The notes: generated from the sequence alone by a model not told the origin. DNA of 64,000 nucleotides from Pseudoalteromonas sp. T1lg48 (GCF_002964785.1 NZ_PQCC01000002.1:182832-246831); one strand, 5' to 3'; counted from the stretch's first letter, positions 38,043-47,969 are shown. A program made the numbers and translations.

Positions 38043-39707
38043 ATGAAAAACAAGCTTATTGCGCTAATGATAACGACGCTGATGCCCTTTAGCACCCTGG
38101 CCGGCACCACTGTGGTGTACAACGCCAAGGGCTATACCCCAACTCAGGATGGCGAGCTCGCCCACTTTAGCACCCTGGTGATTAAAGACGGTCGCGTGCT
38201 TAATCGCGGCGATCAGCAACTAGCCAAAAGCTACCCCGATGCCGAGCGCATAGATGCCAAAGGTAAGGTGTTGCTGCCAGGATTAATCGACGCTCACGGT
38301 CATGTGATTGGCCTAGGTCAAAACCTGATGCGTTTGGATTTACGCGACACCCAGTCGGTGGAGCAAATTGGTGAAAAGTTAAAAGCCTTTGCGGCGCAAT
38401 CGAACCAAGAGTGGATTATTGGCCGCGGCTGGAACCAGGAGAACTGGCCCACAAAGCGCTTTGCCACGGCGACGGACTTGGACAAATATGTCAGCGACCG
38501 CCCGGTTGTCCTAACCCGCATCGATGGTCATGCCATCTGGGTCAACACCAAAGCCATGGAACTGGCCGGCTTTAAAGGCACCGAGCCAAGCCCCGAGGGC
38601 GGCGAAATCATTCGTAATGACCAAGGACAAGCTACTGGGGTCTTCATTGACAAGGCTGAAAACCTGATCACCCCCCATATTCCCAAAGCCGATGCTCGGG
38701 CTCTGTCCACTGCCTTGGACAAGGCCGGCGCCCATTTACTAAGCCTCGGCATTACCAGCACCCATGATGCCGGCATAAGCAAAGACACCTGGCAGCTATA
38801 CCGCCAGCGCGCCGCACAAAATAACTTACCGCTGCGCATCTATGCCATGCTGAGCGCCGCCGAACCTCAACTGGTAAGCATGCTTAAGGCCGGTAAGGTC
38901 AGCGATGCCAACGACATGCTCTCCATTCGCAGCGTTAAAGTCTATGCCGATGGCGCCCTGGGCTCCCGCGGAGCGGCGCTGCTTGATGATTATGCCGACC
39001 GCAAAGGCCATCGCGGCCTGATGCTGGAAAGCCAGGAGCAGTTAGAAGAGATTTTCAAAACCTGTTTTGCCCATGGCTTCTCCGCGCACACCCATGCCAT
39101 TGGCGATCGCGCCAACCGCGATGTGCTCAATGCCTATGAAAGCGTGTTTAAAAGCACCGGCGGCAAGTTACTGCGTAATCGTATCGAGCATGCGCAAATT
39201 GTCGCCCCAAGCGATATCCCTCGCTTTAAAGAGCTGAAAATCATTCCTTCCATGCAACCGGTGCACGCCACCTCGGATATGCATATGGCCGAGCTACGCT
39301 TAAACGAGCAACAATTAAGTGGTGCTTATGCCTGGCAGACATTTTTAGCGCAGGGCTCTAAGGTCGCCGCTGGCTCCGATTTCCCGGTGGAATTAGCCAA
39401 TCCCTTCCACGGTCTTTACAGCGCCATTACCCGCCAGGACCATAACGGTCAGCCGCAAGCCGGATGGCGCCCACAGGAATTATTGACCAGAGAGCAGGCA
39501 CTGCGCGCCTTTACTTTGGATGCGGCTTATAGTGCCCATCAGGAGTTTAAGCTTGGCAGTTTAGAAAAAGGCAAATGGGCGGACTTTATTATCGTCGATA
39601 CCGATATTATGACCGCCCCGGTGCAGGACATTTGGCAAACCCAGGTATTACAAACCTGGCTTGGCGGTGAAAAACGCTATGAGCGCAGCGGCTCGGCTGC
39701 ACCTTGA
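38043..39707 (+). CDS. Exported amidohydrolase (YtcJ-like)
   Basis: A 554-residue protein with a signal peptide (LIALMITTLMPFSTLA, cut near residue 20). The amidohydrolase fold shows the metal-binding HxH in LPGLIDAHGHV, further ligands in HTHAIGDRAN and NRIEHAQIV, and the late Asp region AAGSDFPVE. The family (COG1574) acts on amides, esters or N-formyl groups; the true substrate is unknown. The strong AGGAGG at 38028-38033 and the signal peptide fix ATG 38043, although the frame is open much further upstream inside the chemoreceptor gene. Its last 31 bases overlap the convergent small membrane protein gene. Confidence 0.9.
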   Translation: MKNKLIALMITTLMPFSTLAGTTVVYNAKGYTPTQDGELAHFSTLVIKDGRVLNRGDQQLAKSYPDAERIDAKGKVLLPGLIDAHGHVIGLGQNLMRLDLRDTQSVEQIGEKLKAFAAQSNQEWIIGRGWNQENWPTKRFATATDLDKYVSDRPVVLTRIDGHAIWVNTKAMELAGFKGTEPSPEGGEIIRNDQGQATGVFIDKAENLITPHIPKADARALSTALDKAGAHLLSLGITSTHDAGISKDTWQLYRQRAAQNNLPLRIYAMLSAAEPQLVSMLKAGKVSDANDMLSIRSVKVYADGALGSRGAALLDDYADRKGHRGLMLESQEQLEEIFKTCFAHGFSAHTHAIGDRANRDVLNAYESVFKSTGGKLLRNRIEHAQIVAPSDIPRFKELKIIPSMQPVHATSDMHMAELRLNEQQLSGAYAWQTFLAQGSKVAAGSDFPVELANPFHGLYSAITRQDHNGQPQAGWRPQELLTREQALRAFTLDAAYSAHQEFKLGSLEKGKWADFIIVDTDIMTAPVQDIWQTQVLQTWLGGEKRYERSGSAAP

Positions 39708-39916
39708 AGGCGCCTTAACTTGTAAAGGTGGTAGAGGTTAACCAGGGCCAGCACGGCATTGGTTAACGCCACCGGCCAGGCATCAATAGCCAGACCATAA
39801 CAACTAAAGGCGATACATCCGGCAAGATTAAACCAACGCAGCTTATAAACATCACTCATAGCCAGAGAGGCAACGAGCAGCGCCGAGGCAAAATACCCTA
39901 AATATTCCCACGCCAT
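39677..39916 (-). CDS. Small three-helix membrane protein, YgjV-like
   Basis: A 79-residue protein starting MAWEYLGYFASALLV, with three hydrophobic segments and a central LRWFNLAGCIAFSCYGLAI that recalls the YgjV/inner-membrane group and small SWEET/PQ-loop-like half transporters. GGAGAGGAC lies right before ATG 39916, which is preferred to the longer frame from 39967. The tail is positively charged. The function is unknown. The 3' end overlaps the amidohydrolase gene by 31 bases. Confidence 0.72.
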   Translation of the reverse strand: MAWEYLGYFASALLVASLAMSDVYKLRWFNLAGCIAFSCYGLAIDAWPVALTNAVLALVNLYHLYKLRRLQGAAEPLRS

Positions 39917-40173
39917 TTGTCCTCTCCTTCGCTTTACGTTAGCATTGATAAACCGCTGTGAAAGCAAGGACCCGCATGCATCACAGGGCGATTACAGAGA
40001 ATAAAAAGGTCAATTCACACCACCGAGTAATAAACCGAACAATAAACACGGGAATCGTTATGCTAAGGAACAACCCGGTTATAATGTGTAAATTGACATA
40101 AAATACGTTAGACCTTCATGCTAGCGTCATATGGTTGTAACAAAAAGGACAATTGTCCCAGCAGGCTTTGACA

Positions 40174-40824
40174 ATGTTTCAGTATCATTTTTCGACGGAT
40201 CTCGTTGAGCAGCTTCTTAATTATGCTGGTAGTTATTATCAGCAGGAGAAAAAAGAAGTCTTGCTGCACCAGGATCAACCACTACAAAAGTTAGTGCTGG
40301 TTCGCAGCGGTACTGTGTCTTTTAGTTATGATGTGGGTAACGGCCGCCGTCTTTTGCTTGGCCAGCTTGATTGTAACAACACCTTGATCGGTGAAATTGA
40401 GGCATTGAATAACCAGCCCTGCATCTATACCGTCACCTGCTTTAGCGATGTCAGCTATAACCTGATCGAACTAAAACATTGGCGCCAGGTATTGTTGGCT
40501 AACCCGCAGTTGAGCCTGTATACGGCGCAGACCATTGCCGCTAAGTTTCAGGAGAACCAAAAGGTTAACCTCGACAAACTGCTGTTGCCCCTGAGCTATA
40601 ACATTGCCAAGGACTGCCTGATGCGGGCCCAAAACACCAACCCGACCTTGTTGCGTGCCTACCCTACGGTGAGTGCCGAAGCGGAGCGTTTTGCCACCAC
40701 GGAGCGTGCCTACCGCCGGGTGGTAACCGAGCTGGTCGACCGGGGCCTGATCGTACGCTCAAAAGAGGGCTTGCAAGCCATCGACATTCCCGCCCTCTCG
40801 GCCTTTGTCGACAGCTTTATCTAA
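40174..40824 (+). CDS. Crp/Fnr family transcriptional regulator
   Basis: About 216 residues. The N-terminal cyclic-nucleotide-binding-like beta-roll (about 10-125) includes VLVRSGTVSFSYDVGNGR and IGEIEALNNQP; the C-terminal winged helix holds the recognition region ATTERAYRRVVTELVDRGLI. The cAMP-contact residues of Crp are not clearly kept, and there is no cysteine cluster like Fnr's, so the signal is unknown. Resemblance in size and layout is to E. coli YeiL. ATG 40174, with AGG eight bases upstream, is preferred to TTG 40153. The stop codon touches a palindromic repeat. Confidence 0.83.
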   Translation: MFQYHFSTDLVEQLLNYAGSYYQQEKKEVLLHQDQPLQKLVLVRSGTVSFSYDVGNGRRLLLGQLDCNNTLIGEIEALNNQPCIYTVTCFSDVSYNLIELKHWRQVLLANPQLSLYTAQTIAAKFQENQKVNLDKLLLPLSYNIAKDCLMRAQNTNPTLLRAYPTVSAEAERFATTERAYRRVVTELVDRGLIVRSKEGLQAIDIPALSAFVDSFI

Positions 40825-40898
40825 TACCAATTCACTTAAATAGCTAATCATTCTAGCGGGCTAAATATCATGCTCACATATTTAACAGAATTGGTATA
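40822..40898. repeat. MITE-like element with TACCAATT/AATTGGTA ends
   Basis: The ends ATACCAATT and AATTGGTAT are perfect inverted repeats, and the pairing continues inward (ACTTAAATA against TATTTAACAG). The 77-bp element lies directly after the Crp/Fnr stop codon, even contributing its last bases. Palindromes with these ends are widely scattered in Shewanella, Pseudoalteromonas and Colwellia genomes. No open frame. Confidence 0.65.
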
Positions 40899-40903
40899 AG
40901 CAT

Positions 40904-40930
40904 AAAAAAAGCAGCCTAGGCTGCTTTTTA
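40904..40930. terminator. Bidirectional terminator
   Basis: GCAGC-CTAG-GCTGC with A-runs before and T-runs after works on both strands. It lies between the convergent Crp/Fnr and phosphoribosyltransferase genes. Confidence 0.85.
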
Positions 40931-40942
40931 TTTCACTGTCTA

Positions 40943-41503
40943 TTACACAAACAGATCTTTAATATTGGCAAGATCGGATTTACCTTCCTGCAACTCTTCA
41001 GGCGTCAATCCCGACAACTCGTGCGGGAACACTAACCACTCATCAGAGTCATGAATGTAGTAGTCCGGCTTCATTGGCACCTTGGTATTCTTCGGCTTGT
41101 AATAAGGACAAGCAACACGAATATCCTGAGGCAGGTTTAAACGCATCAGTTCGGCCAGCTTTTCCTTGAGTGCGTAAATGCTGCGGCCCGAATCGAATAC
41201 ATCGTCAACAATCAACAATGAGTTGTTGGCATTGGCATTTTCAATGATGTAGTGCAGACCATGCACCTTGATCTCTTTCGACTGCTTGCCGATACCATAG
41301 TAAGACGAGGTACGTACGGCGATATGATCCGTGTCGATACCCTTGTAGTCGTAGTACTCTTGCACGGCGATACCTATAGGTGCGCCGCCACGCCAAATAC
41401 CAATGATGAAATCGGGTCGAAAGCCATCTTCATAGACTTGTGCTGCGACGCGGAATGAATCTTCCAGCAGCTGTTGCGCGGTAATATAACGCTTATCTGA
41501 CAT
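40943..41503 (-). CDS. Purine phosphoribosyltransferase (hypoxanthine/xanthine type)
   Basis: A 186-residue type I phosphoribosyltransferase. The PRPP-binding motif is LLIVDDVFDSGRS near residue 96, and the base-side loop region is IIGIWRGGAPIG. C-terminal residues include YYIHDSDEWLVFPHE. It resembles the Hpt/Xpt group that makes IMP or XMP from salvaged bases, rather than E. coli Hpt proper. The neighbouring uraA and upp genes on the same strand make this a nucleobase salvage region, though it is separated from uraA by 125 bases and may have its own promoter. Confidence 0.85.
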   Translation of the reverse strand: MSDKRYITAQQLLEDSFRVAAQVYEDGFRPDFIIGIWRGGAPIGIAVQEYYDYKGIDTDHIAVRTSSYYGIGKQSKEIKVHGLHYIIENANANNSLLIVDDVFDSGRSIYALKEKLAELMRLNLPQDIRVACPYYKPKNTKVPMKPDYYIHDSDEWLVFPHELSGLTPEELQEGKSDLANIKDLFV

Positions 41504-41628
41504 AGGAGTGCCCCTAATAATTAAATGGCGATAGTGCCTGCATATTGCACTCTGCCACCATGATCTTGAAAGACTAAAGGCGGCAGATTCTAACTTATTT
41601 ATGGAACAAATGCTCTAGGCGATTAATC

Positions 41629-42873
41629 CTAGCCGTCATTTTGTTCCGATTCTGCCTGATGCTCGGGTAACAACAAATTTAGTAGTATGCCAAAGATGGC
41701 ACATAGGCTAACCCCTTGCAGGGCAAATTCATTGCCGCCTATCTGCATGCCGCCAATTCCGAAGACCAAAATTAAGGCAATGATCACCAGATTTCGGGGT
41801 GCACTTACATCCAGATCCGCCTTCATCAGGGTCTTTAGGCCCACCACGGCAATGGAGCCGAAAAGCAAGATCATTATGCCGCCCATCACAGGCACAGGAA
41901 TAGTTTGCAGTCCGGCACCCATCTTGCCGATAAAGGCCAGCACCACGGCGATAATGGCGGTCCAGGTCATCACTCTGGGGTTAAAGTTTTTCGTTAACAT
42001 CACCGCCCCGGTCACTTCCGAATAGGTGGTATTGGGCGGTCCGCCGACGCTAGCCGCCAAGGTGGTGGCGACCCCATCCCCCATCAGGGTGCGATGTAGG
42101 CCAGGCTTTTTCAAAAAGTCTTTACCGGTGACATTGCTGATGGCCATCATATCGCCGATATGCTCAATGGCCGGCGCCACGGCCACCGGGATCATAAAGG
42201 CAATGGCCTGCCACTTAAACTCAGGTGCGCTAAAGGCCGGCGCTGCAAGCCAAGAAGCCTGTTGCACCGCGCTAAAGTCGACCACACCAAACGCCAGGGC
42301 ACACAGATACCCAGTGATCACCCCGGCGAGAATTGGCACCAAACGCCAAATACCGCCGCCAAACACCGAAACCACCAAGGTGGCAACCAGTGCCGACATG
42401 GAGATCCACACCGCATCATGGTAGGTAACCAATTGTGCCGTACCATCGCCGCTTTTACCCATGGCCATGTTCACCGCCACCGGCGCCAAGGCCAGACCGA
42501 TAACCATGATCACCGGGCCAACCACCACGGGTGGTAACACCTTGTGCAGCATGTCCGTGCCCTTTAAGCGCACCATCACAGCCAGCAACATATAGGCGCC
42601 ACCGGCAGCCATCAGCGCGCCCATGGTAGCGGCACTGCCATACAACTGATTACAGGCGATAATGGGAGCGATAAAGGCAAAGGACGAGGCCAAAAATACA
42701 GGGACCTGACCGCGTGTGATCCATTGAAATGCCAAGGTGCCAAGACCGGCGGTAAAGAGCGCGACATTGGCATCTAACCCAGTTAACAAGGGCACCAAGA
42801 CCAGGGCGCCAAAGGCTACAAAGAGCATTTGCGCGCCGGTGATCATGGTCTTAGGGGATAAAAATGCACTCAT
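41629..42873 (-). CDS. uraA: Uracil permease UraA
   Basis: A 414-residue NCS2 (nucleobase/ascorbate) transporter with about 14 hydrophobic segments. Family signatures include AIEHIGDMMAISNVTGKDF, with the conserved Glu for base binding, and TTYSEVTGAVMLTKNFNPR. It brings uracil in with protons. Its ATG overlaps the last base of the upp stop codon, so it is translated together with the uracil phosphoribosyltransferase that traps the imported base. Confidence 0.93.
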   Translation of the reverse strand: MSAFLSPKTMITGAQMLFVAFGALVLVPLLTGLDANVALFTAGLGTLAFQWITRGQVPVFLASSFAFIAPIIACNQLYGSAATMGALMAAGGAYMLLAVMVRLKGTDMLHKVLPPVVVGPVIMVIGLALAPVAVNMAMGKSGDGTAQLVTYHDAVWISMSALVATLVVSVFGGGIWRLVPILAGVITGYLCALAFGVVDFSAVQQASWLAAPAFSAPEFKWQAIAFMIPVAVAPAIEHIGDMMAISNVTGKDFLKKPGLHRTLMGDGVATTLAASVGGPPNTTYSEVTGAVMLTKNFNPRVMTWTAIIAVVLAFIGKMGAGLQTIPVPVMGGIMILLFGSIAVVGLKTLMKADLDVSAPRNLVIIALILVFGIGGMQIGGNEFALQGVSLCAIFGILLNLLLPEHQAESEQNDG

Positions 42874-43502
42874 TAAACGGTACCGAAGATCTTATCGCCG
42901 GCATCGCCCAGTCCTGGCACTATGTATCCTTTTTCATTTAAATGGCTGTCTAATGAGGCGGTATAAATATCCACATCCGGGTGCGCTGCCACCGTTTTCT
43001 CTATGCCTTCCGGCGCCGCCACCAATACGATCACCTTGATCTGCTTACAGCCTGCCTTTTTAAGCATATCCAGCGTAGCTATCATAGAACCACCGGTGGC
43101 CAGCATAGGATCGATAACCAAGCTTAAGCGCTCATCGATATTGCCAACCAGTTTTTCAAAATACGGAACCGGCTCAAGCGTTTCTTCGTTACGCTCAAGA
43201 CCAACAACGCTGACCTTGGCACCGGGGATCAGGTGCATCACACCGTCAAGCATACCTAGACCCGCACGCAAAATTGGCACCACGGTAATTTTCTTCCCTT
43301 TAATACTTTTAACGGTGAGCTCATTTCCCTGCCAACCTGTGATTGAGGTATCCGCCAGTTCAAGCGTTTTCGTTGCTTCGTAGGTCAGTAAGGTGCCGAC
43401 TTCCGAAGCAAGCTCGCGAAAACTTTTAGTGCTAATGCCTTGCTGACGCATTAAACCTAGTTTGTGTTGTACTAAAGGGTGATCAATTACGTGAATTGCC
43501 AT
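42873..43502 (-). CDS. upp: Uracil phosphoribosyltransferase Upp
   Basis: A 209-residue enzyme converting uracil and PRPP to UMP. The PRPP site is in [13 protein letters not shown] near residue 130, and the C-terminal uracil-binding block is [17 protein letters not shown]. The opening [14 protein letters not shown] is typical. It is the first gene of the upp-uraA operon. No attenuator could be made out in the short leader. Confidence 0.96.
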   Translation of the reverse strand: MAIHVIDHPLVQHKLGLMRQQGISTKSFRELASEVGTLLTYEATKTLELADTSITGWQGNELTVKSIKGKKITVVPILRAGLGMLDGVMHLIPGAKVSVVGLERNEETLEPVPYFEKLVGNIDERLSLVIDPMLATGGSMIATLDMLKKAGCKQIKVIVLVAAPEGIEKTVAAHPDVDIYTASLDSHLNEKGYIVPGLGDAGDKIFGTV

Positions 43503-43580
43503 AGAAAGACCTAGTTGGAAAAATTTGCGCTATTTTAACCAGTATAGGGCGTGAACTGAATTAGATTTAAAACCAAAAAC

Positions 43581-43610
43581 AAAAAAACCACGGTAAGAAC
43601 CGTGGTTTTT
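43581..43610. terminator. Bidirectional terminator after the DUF3718 gene
   Basis: The stem CCACGG/CCGTGG with the loop TAAGAA is extended by flanking A and T runs, so it can stop both strands. On the minus strand it follows the DUF3718 gene and precedes upp. Confidence 0.85.
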
Positions 43611-43657
43611 GTGCTTTTTTAGCGAATTTTGCATCAATAGCAATAATTCTATCGGTA

Positions 43658-44032
43658 TTATAAACCCGCGCGTTCTTTTAACACGGCAATAAGCGGCGAA
43701 TCCCCATAGCCATTGCTTGTTGCCCAGTTAAGGTCGGCGCCATCTTCAAGTGCACTCTTAGGCAGGCTCTTGATGATGTATTCGCCGGTATCCACCGCCT
43801 GACTCGCTACGGCGTGACGTACCAGGTTATTGCCATTACATTGCACGCTGTCGCTCACATCACGAAGCTTAATACGTGCGCTACGCAAAGTTTTGCGCAG
43901 GCGGTTTTTATCATTGGCGGCAATGTATTCGCAGATGGTTACGGCGAGTCGATCATTGGCACTGGCTGGCGCCGTATAAAACGCCGAGCCGGCCAATATG
44001 GCCGTTGCGATTACCCCAGTTAATAATTTCAT
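43658..44032 (-). CDS. DUF3718 family exported protein
   Basis: A 124-residue protein with a signal peptide (MKLLTGVIATAILAG through PASA, cut near residue 26). The mature part contains ICEYIAANDKNRLRKTLR and two cysteines (ICEY, VQCNG) that could form a disulfide, matching the DUF3718 pattern known from Shewanella and relatives. ATG 44032 with AAGGG upstream is preferred to GTG 44041. The function is unknown. The short ankyrin-like ending NGYGDSPLIAVLKERA is notable but too short to call a repeat. Confidence 0.78.
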   Translation of the reverse strand: MKLLTGVIATAILAGSAFYTAPASANDRLAVTICEYIAANDKNRLRKTLRSARIKLRDVSDSVQCNGNNLVRHAVASQAVDTGEYIIKSLPKSALEDGADLNWATSNGYGDSPLIAVLKERAGL

Positions 44033-44110
44033 TAGTTGCACCCTTTTAATACTTTTTTATTACAAAGTAGACAAATAGTTTACCAATTGGGGTCATATTT
44101 AGCAATTAGC

Positions 44111-44602
44111 TCACACTTCCTTACTAAGCGTGACGAACTCATAATTATGTGGATTCGTCTCATCCTGACCATGCTGTTCACGCTCTATACAGTGCCACGG
44201 CCCTACGGCTTCATAGTCTGGAAAGCAAGTATCGCCGGCGACATCCAAATCGATAAAGGTTAAATAAAGGGTGTGGCACAAGGGCAAACATTGACTGTAA
44301 ATATTACCGCCGCCGATAATCATCACCTCTTCAACCCCTTCTACCAGGCTTAGCGCCTGTTCAACCGAAGTTGCCGTTTCGGCGCCGGGAAATTGATAGT
44401 CGCCATTACGGCTGATCACTATATTGCGCCGTCCTGGCAGGGCTCGGCCAATAGACTCCAGGGTTTTACGCCCCATAATAACGGGTTTACCTAGGGTCAC
44501 TTGTTTAAAATGCTTCAGGTCGGCGGGTAAATGCCAAGGCATATCATTGTCTTTGCCTATCACCCGGTTATGGGCCATCGCCGCTATCATGGAGATTTTC
44601 AC
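44111..44602 (-). CDS. folA: Dihydrofolate reductase FolA
   Basis: A 163-residue enzyme reducing dihydrofolate with NADPH. Conserved blocks are NRVIGKDNDMPWHLPADL (folate site, Asp in DMPWHLP), GKPVIMGRKT and MIIGGGNIY. The frame is open to ATG 44626, but that ATG follows directly on the T-run of the obgE terminator and has no ribosome site. GTG 44602 has AAAGGA upstream and gives the usual N-terminus (KISMIAAMAHNRVIG), so it is preferred. It lies downstream of obgE on the same strand. Confidence 0.92.
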   Translation of the reverse strand: MKISMIAAMAHNRVIGKDNDMPWHLPADLKHFKQVTLGKPVIMGRKTLESIGRALPGRRNIVISRNGDYQFPGAETATSVEQALSLVEGVEEVMIIGGGNIYSQCLPLCHTLYLTFIDLDVAGDTCFPDYEAVGPWHCIEREQHGQDETNPHNYEFVTLSKEV

Positions 44603-44626
44603 TGCTGATTCCTTTACTTCACTCAT

Positions 44627-44648
44627 AAAAAAGGGCGCAAGCGCCCTT
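44627..44648 (-). terminator. Terminator of obgE
   Basis: The perfect stem AAGGGCGC / GCGCCCTT with a two-base loop is followed on the minus strand by a run of six T. It lies 12 bases after the obgE stop and immediately before folA, so folA depends on read-through or on its own start in or near this hairpin. Confidence 0.82.
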
Positions 44649-44659
44649 ATGGTAATCTA

Positions 44660-45826
<1,167 letters not shown>

Positions 45827-45951
45827 TCACTTAGCGGATCTGCGATTGAATGTTTCTATTATTATATCAATTGCTAATGATTAATGCTCACTAACAGTGA
45901 GATTAGACAAAAGAACTCAACCTCATTGGCAAAGCTCCAGCAATTGAAAAC

Positions 45952-45978
45952 AAAAAACCCCGCAAGAGCGGGGTTTTT
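45952..45978. terminator. Bidirectional terminator after rpmA
   Basis: The stem CCCCGC/GCGGGG with the loop AAGA is bordered by A and T runs. On the minus strand it follows rpmA and separates the rplU-rpmA unit from obgE. Confidence 0.88.
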
Positions 45979-45997
45979 CAGTAAGTCTGTAAGCCGA

Positions 45998-46255
45998 TTA
46001 TTCAGCTACGATGCTCACGTATTTACGGTTCAAAGGACCTTTCTGTTCAAACTGAACTTTACCATTTGCAGTTGCAAATAGAGTGTGGTCTTTACCCATG
46101 CCTACGTTTGAGCCAGCGTGGAACTTAGTACCACGTTGACGAACAATGATGTTACCCGCTAGTACAGATTCACCACCGAAACGCTTAACACCTAGGCGTT
46201 TGCTTTCTGAATCACGACCGTTACGAGTACTACCAGCTGCCTTCTTATGTGCCAT
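45998..46255 (-). CDS. rpmA: 50S ribosomal protein L27
   Basis: An 85-residue protein, the full length for L27. The start [20 protein letters not shown], the block [20 protein letters not shown] and [16 protein letters not shown] are all conserved. The N-terminal tail reaches the peptidyl-transferase centre. It follows rplU by 17 bases in the usual operon. No odd features. Confidence 0.98.
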   Translation of the reverse strand: MAHKKAAGSTRNGRDSESKRLGVKRFGGESVLAGNIIVRQRGTKFHAGSNVGMGKDHTLFATANGKVQFEQKGPLNRKYVSIVAE

Positions 46256-46272
46256 CTTTCTGTACCTCTAAA

Positions 46273-46583
46273 TTAAGCGCTAATGCCAGTGATTTTAACT
46301 TCAGTGAACCACTGACGGTGGCCCATCTGCTTACGAGAATGCTTACGACGTCTAAATTTAACAATCTTCACTTTCTCGCCACGACCGTGAGAAACAACTT
46401 CAGCTGTTACCTTACCACCGTTTACGAACGGTGTACCGATCTCGATTTTCTCACCATTAGCAACTAAAAGTACTGTGTCAAATCAACTGCTGCACCAGTT
46501 TCAACGTCTAGCTTCTCTAGACGAATCGTTTGACCTTCAGTCACACGGTGCTGTTTACCACCACTTTGGAAAACCGCGTACAT
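46273..46583 (-). pseudogene. rplU: 50S ribosomal protein L21, frame broken by one missing base
   Basis: The minus strand reads [18 protein letters not shown] through GAAVD correctly, then meets a stop within a few codons. From the next frame the rest of L21 continues ([13 protein letters not shown], then [20 protein letters not shown] and KITGISA). The whole gene is 311 bases, one fewer than the 312 needed for the standard 103 residues. The missing base falls at 46479-46483, where the + strand has GTCAAATC and one more A would give Asp-Phe-Asp. An intact L21 is expected in a living cell, so a sequencing error in this run is more likely than a pseudogene. It has a clear promoter upstream. Confidence 0.9.
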
Positions 46584-46925
46584 AATTAACTCCGTCTGTG
46601 CGCCCTCAAATCGACGCAACTAAATATTCTTCAATAGGGCGCGAAGTCTACGCTAAAACACCCTTCTTGACAAGCGTCTTTTTCAATAAATTATTTGAAA
46701 AAATGGCGCCGATGAGGACATGAAAAAATTTTCCCTATTTTATCCTTTTTTAGGCGCTTGCCAAGTTCATTACGCACTTTTTAAGCAATTAATTTGCCTT
46801 TGGTCGTTTTTTTGCTACTTAGGCAATAAAAAAGCCCCTTTATGGGGAAAGTGTCGAGCTGAAGCTAAAATTAATGTACAATTCCCCGCGCATTTCCTCG
46901 GACAAACGACGTGGCACGGAGTTAA
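46584..46925. other. 342-bp divergent region between rplU and ispB
   Basis: It holds the rplU promoter at 46645-46673 and about 60 bases of rplU leader with GGAG before the ATG. Nearer ispB it is AT-rich; TACAAT near 46878 could be an ispB -10, without a clear -35. CCCC/GGGG flanking TTTAT near 46836 is a small hairpin. A 71-codon frame on the + strand (46720-46935) has no ribosome site, overlaps the ispB start and is not called. Confidence 0.5.
46645..46673 (-). promoter_or_regulatory. Sigma70 promoter for rplU-rpmA
   Basis: On the minus strand TTGTCA (-35) and TAGACT (-10) are 17 bp apart. The likely start lies about 55 bases before the rplU ATG, and GGAG sits seven bases before the ATG. 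The position agrees with the conserved rplU/ispB divergent arrangement. Confidence 0.7.
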
Positions 46926-47897
46926 ATGGATATAAAGGCTATCCAGACGCTTATCGCTGACGATATGAACAGCGTCAACCAGTTAATATATGCGCAGATG
47001 CAATCTGATGTTGCTCTGGTCAATCAACTTGGCCTCTATATAGTCAACAGCGGTGGCAAGCGTGTTAGACCCATGCTGGCCCTGTTAGCAGCGCGCGCAC
47101 TGGGCTATCAAGGTGATAAACACATCACTTTAGCAACCATAGTGGAATTTATTCACACCGCAACCCTGTTGCATGACGACGTGGTCGACGAATCGGCCCT
47201 GCGCCGAGGTGAGCCAACGGCCAATGCCGAATTTGGCAATGCCGCTAGCGTCTTGGTGGGCGACTTTATCTATACCCGCTCATTCCAGTTGATGGTCGGC
47301 CTAGGTCAAATGCGCATCATGGATATCCTCGCCGATGCCACCAATGTGATTGCCGAAGGCGAAGTGTTGCAGCTCATGAACTGCAACGATCCGGATACCA
47401 CAGAGCAAAGTTATATGCAGGTGATTTACTCGAAAACGGCCAAGCTGTTCGAGGCCGCAACTCAGTTAGCAGCGGTGATCACCGAGCAAGATGCCGACGT
47501 CGAAGAGGCGTTGCGCCTATACGGTATGCACCTGGGCACCGCCTTCCAATTGGTAGACGATGTGCTTGATTATAGTGCCGATGCCGAGACTCTGGGCAAA
47601 AACATTGGTGACGATCTCGCCGAAGGAAAACCCACTCTGCCGCTTATTTATGCCATGACCCGAGCGGAACCGGCTCAGGTCGAACAAATTCGCACCGCTA
47701 TCGAGCAGGGAAATGGTTTAGATCACCTTGACGACATTCTTGCCACCCTGGCACAAACCAAGGCCTTGGAATTCACCATGGAGCGCGCCCAGAAAGAAGC
47801 GGATAAAGCCATTGCCGTTCTCGACTTTATGCCCGCCAGCGAGTTTAAAGACGCCTTAGTGGCACTGGCCAATATTGCCGTTAAACGCGATCACTGA
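46926..47897 (+). CDS. ispB: Octaprenyl diphosphate synthase IspB
   Basis: A 323-residue trans-prenyltransferase that makes the C40 (or similar) side chain of ubiquinone and menaquinone. The two Asp-rich motifs are LLHDDVVDESALRRG near residue 83 and QLVDDVLDYSAD near 211. The start GGKRVRPMLALLAARALG is also conserved. GGAG lies four bases before the ATG. It is divergent from rplU, as in E. coli. UbiA and UbiC of the same pathway occur later in this window. Confidence 0.96.
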   Translation: MDIKAIQTLIADDMNSVNQLIYAQMQSDVALVNQLGLYIVNSGGKRVRPMLALLAARALGYQGDKHITLATIVEFIHTATLLHDDVVDESALRRGEPTANAEFGNAASVLVGDFIYTRSFQLMVGLGQMRIMDILADATNVIAEGEVLQLMNCNDPDTTEQSYMQVIYSKTAKLFEAATQLAAVITEQDADVEEALRLYGMHLGTAFQLVDDVLDYSADAETLGKNIGDDLAEGKPTLPLIYAMTRAEPAQVEQIRTAIEQGNGLDHLDDILATLAQTKALEFTMERAQKEADKAIAVLDFMPASEFKDALVALANIAVKRDH

Positions 47898-47921
47898 GCA
47901 TAGCAATACACATATAACGAA

Positions 47922-47946
47922 AAAGGCCAGCAAATGCTGGCCTTTC
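47922..47946. terminator. Terminator between ispB and rpoH
   Basis: The perfect 11-bp stem AAAGGCCAGCA / TGCTGGCCTTT with a two-base loop lies between the convergent ispB and rpoH genes; short A and T runs flank it on both sides. Confidence 0.8.
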
Positions 47947-47969
47947 TCATGTCTGTTACTCGCTTAAGC

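Noticed and set aside
46720-46935. 71-codon + strand frame before ispB
   Set aside because: No ribosome site, overlaps the ispB start, AT-rich leader-type sequence.
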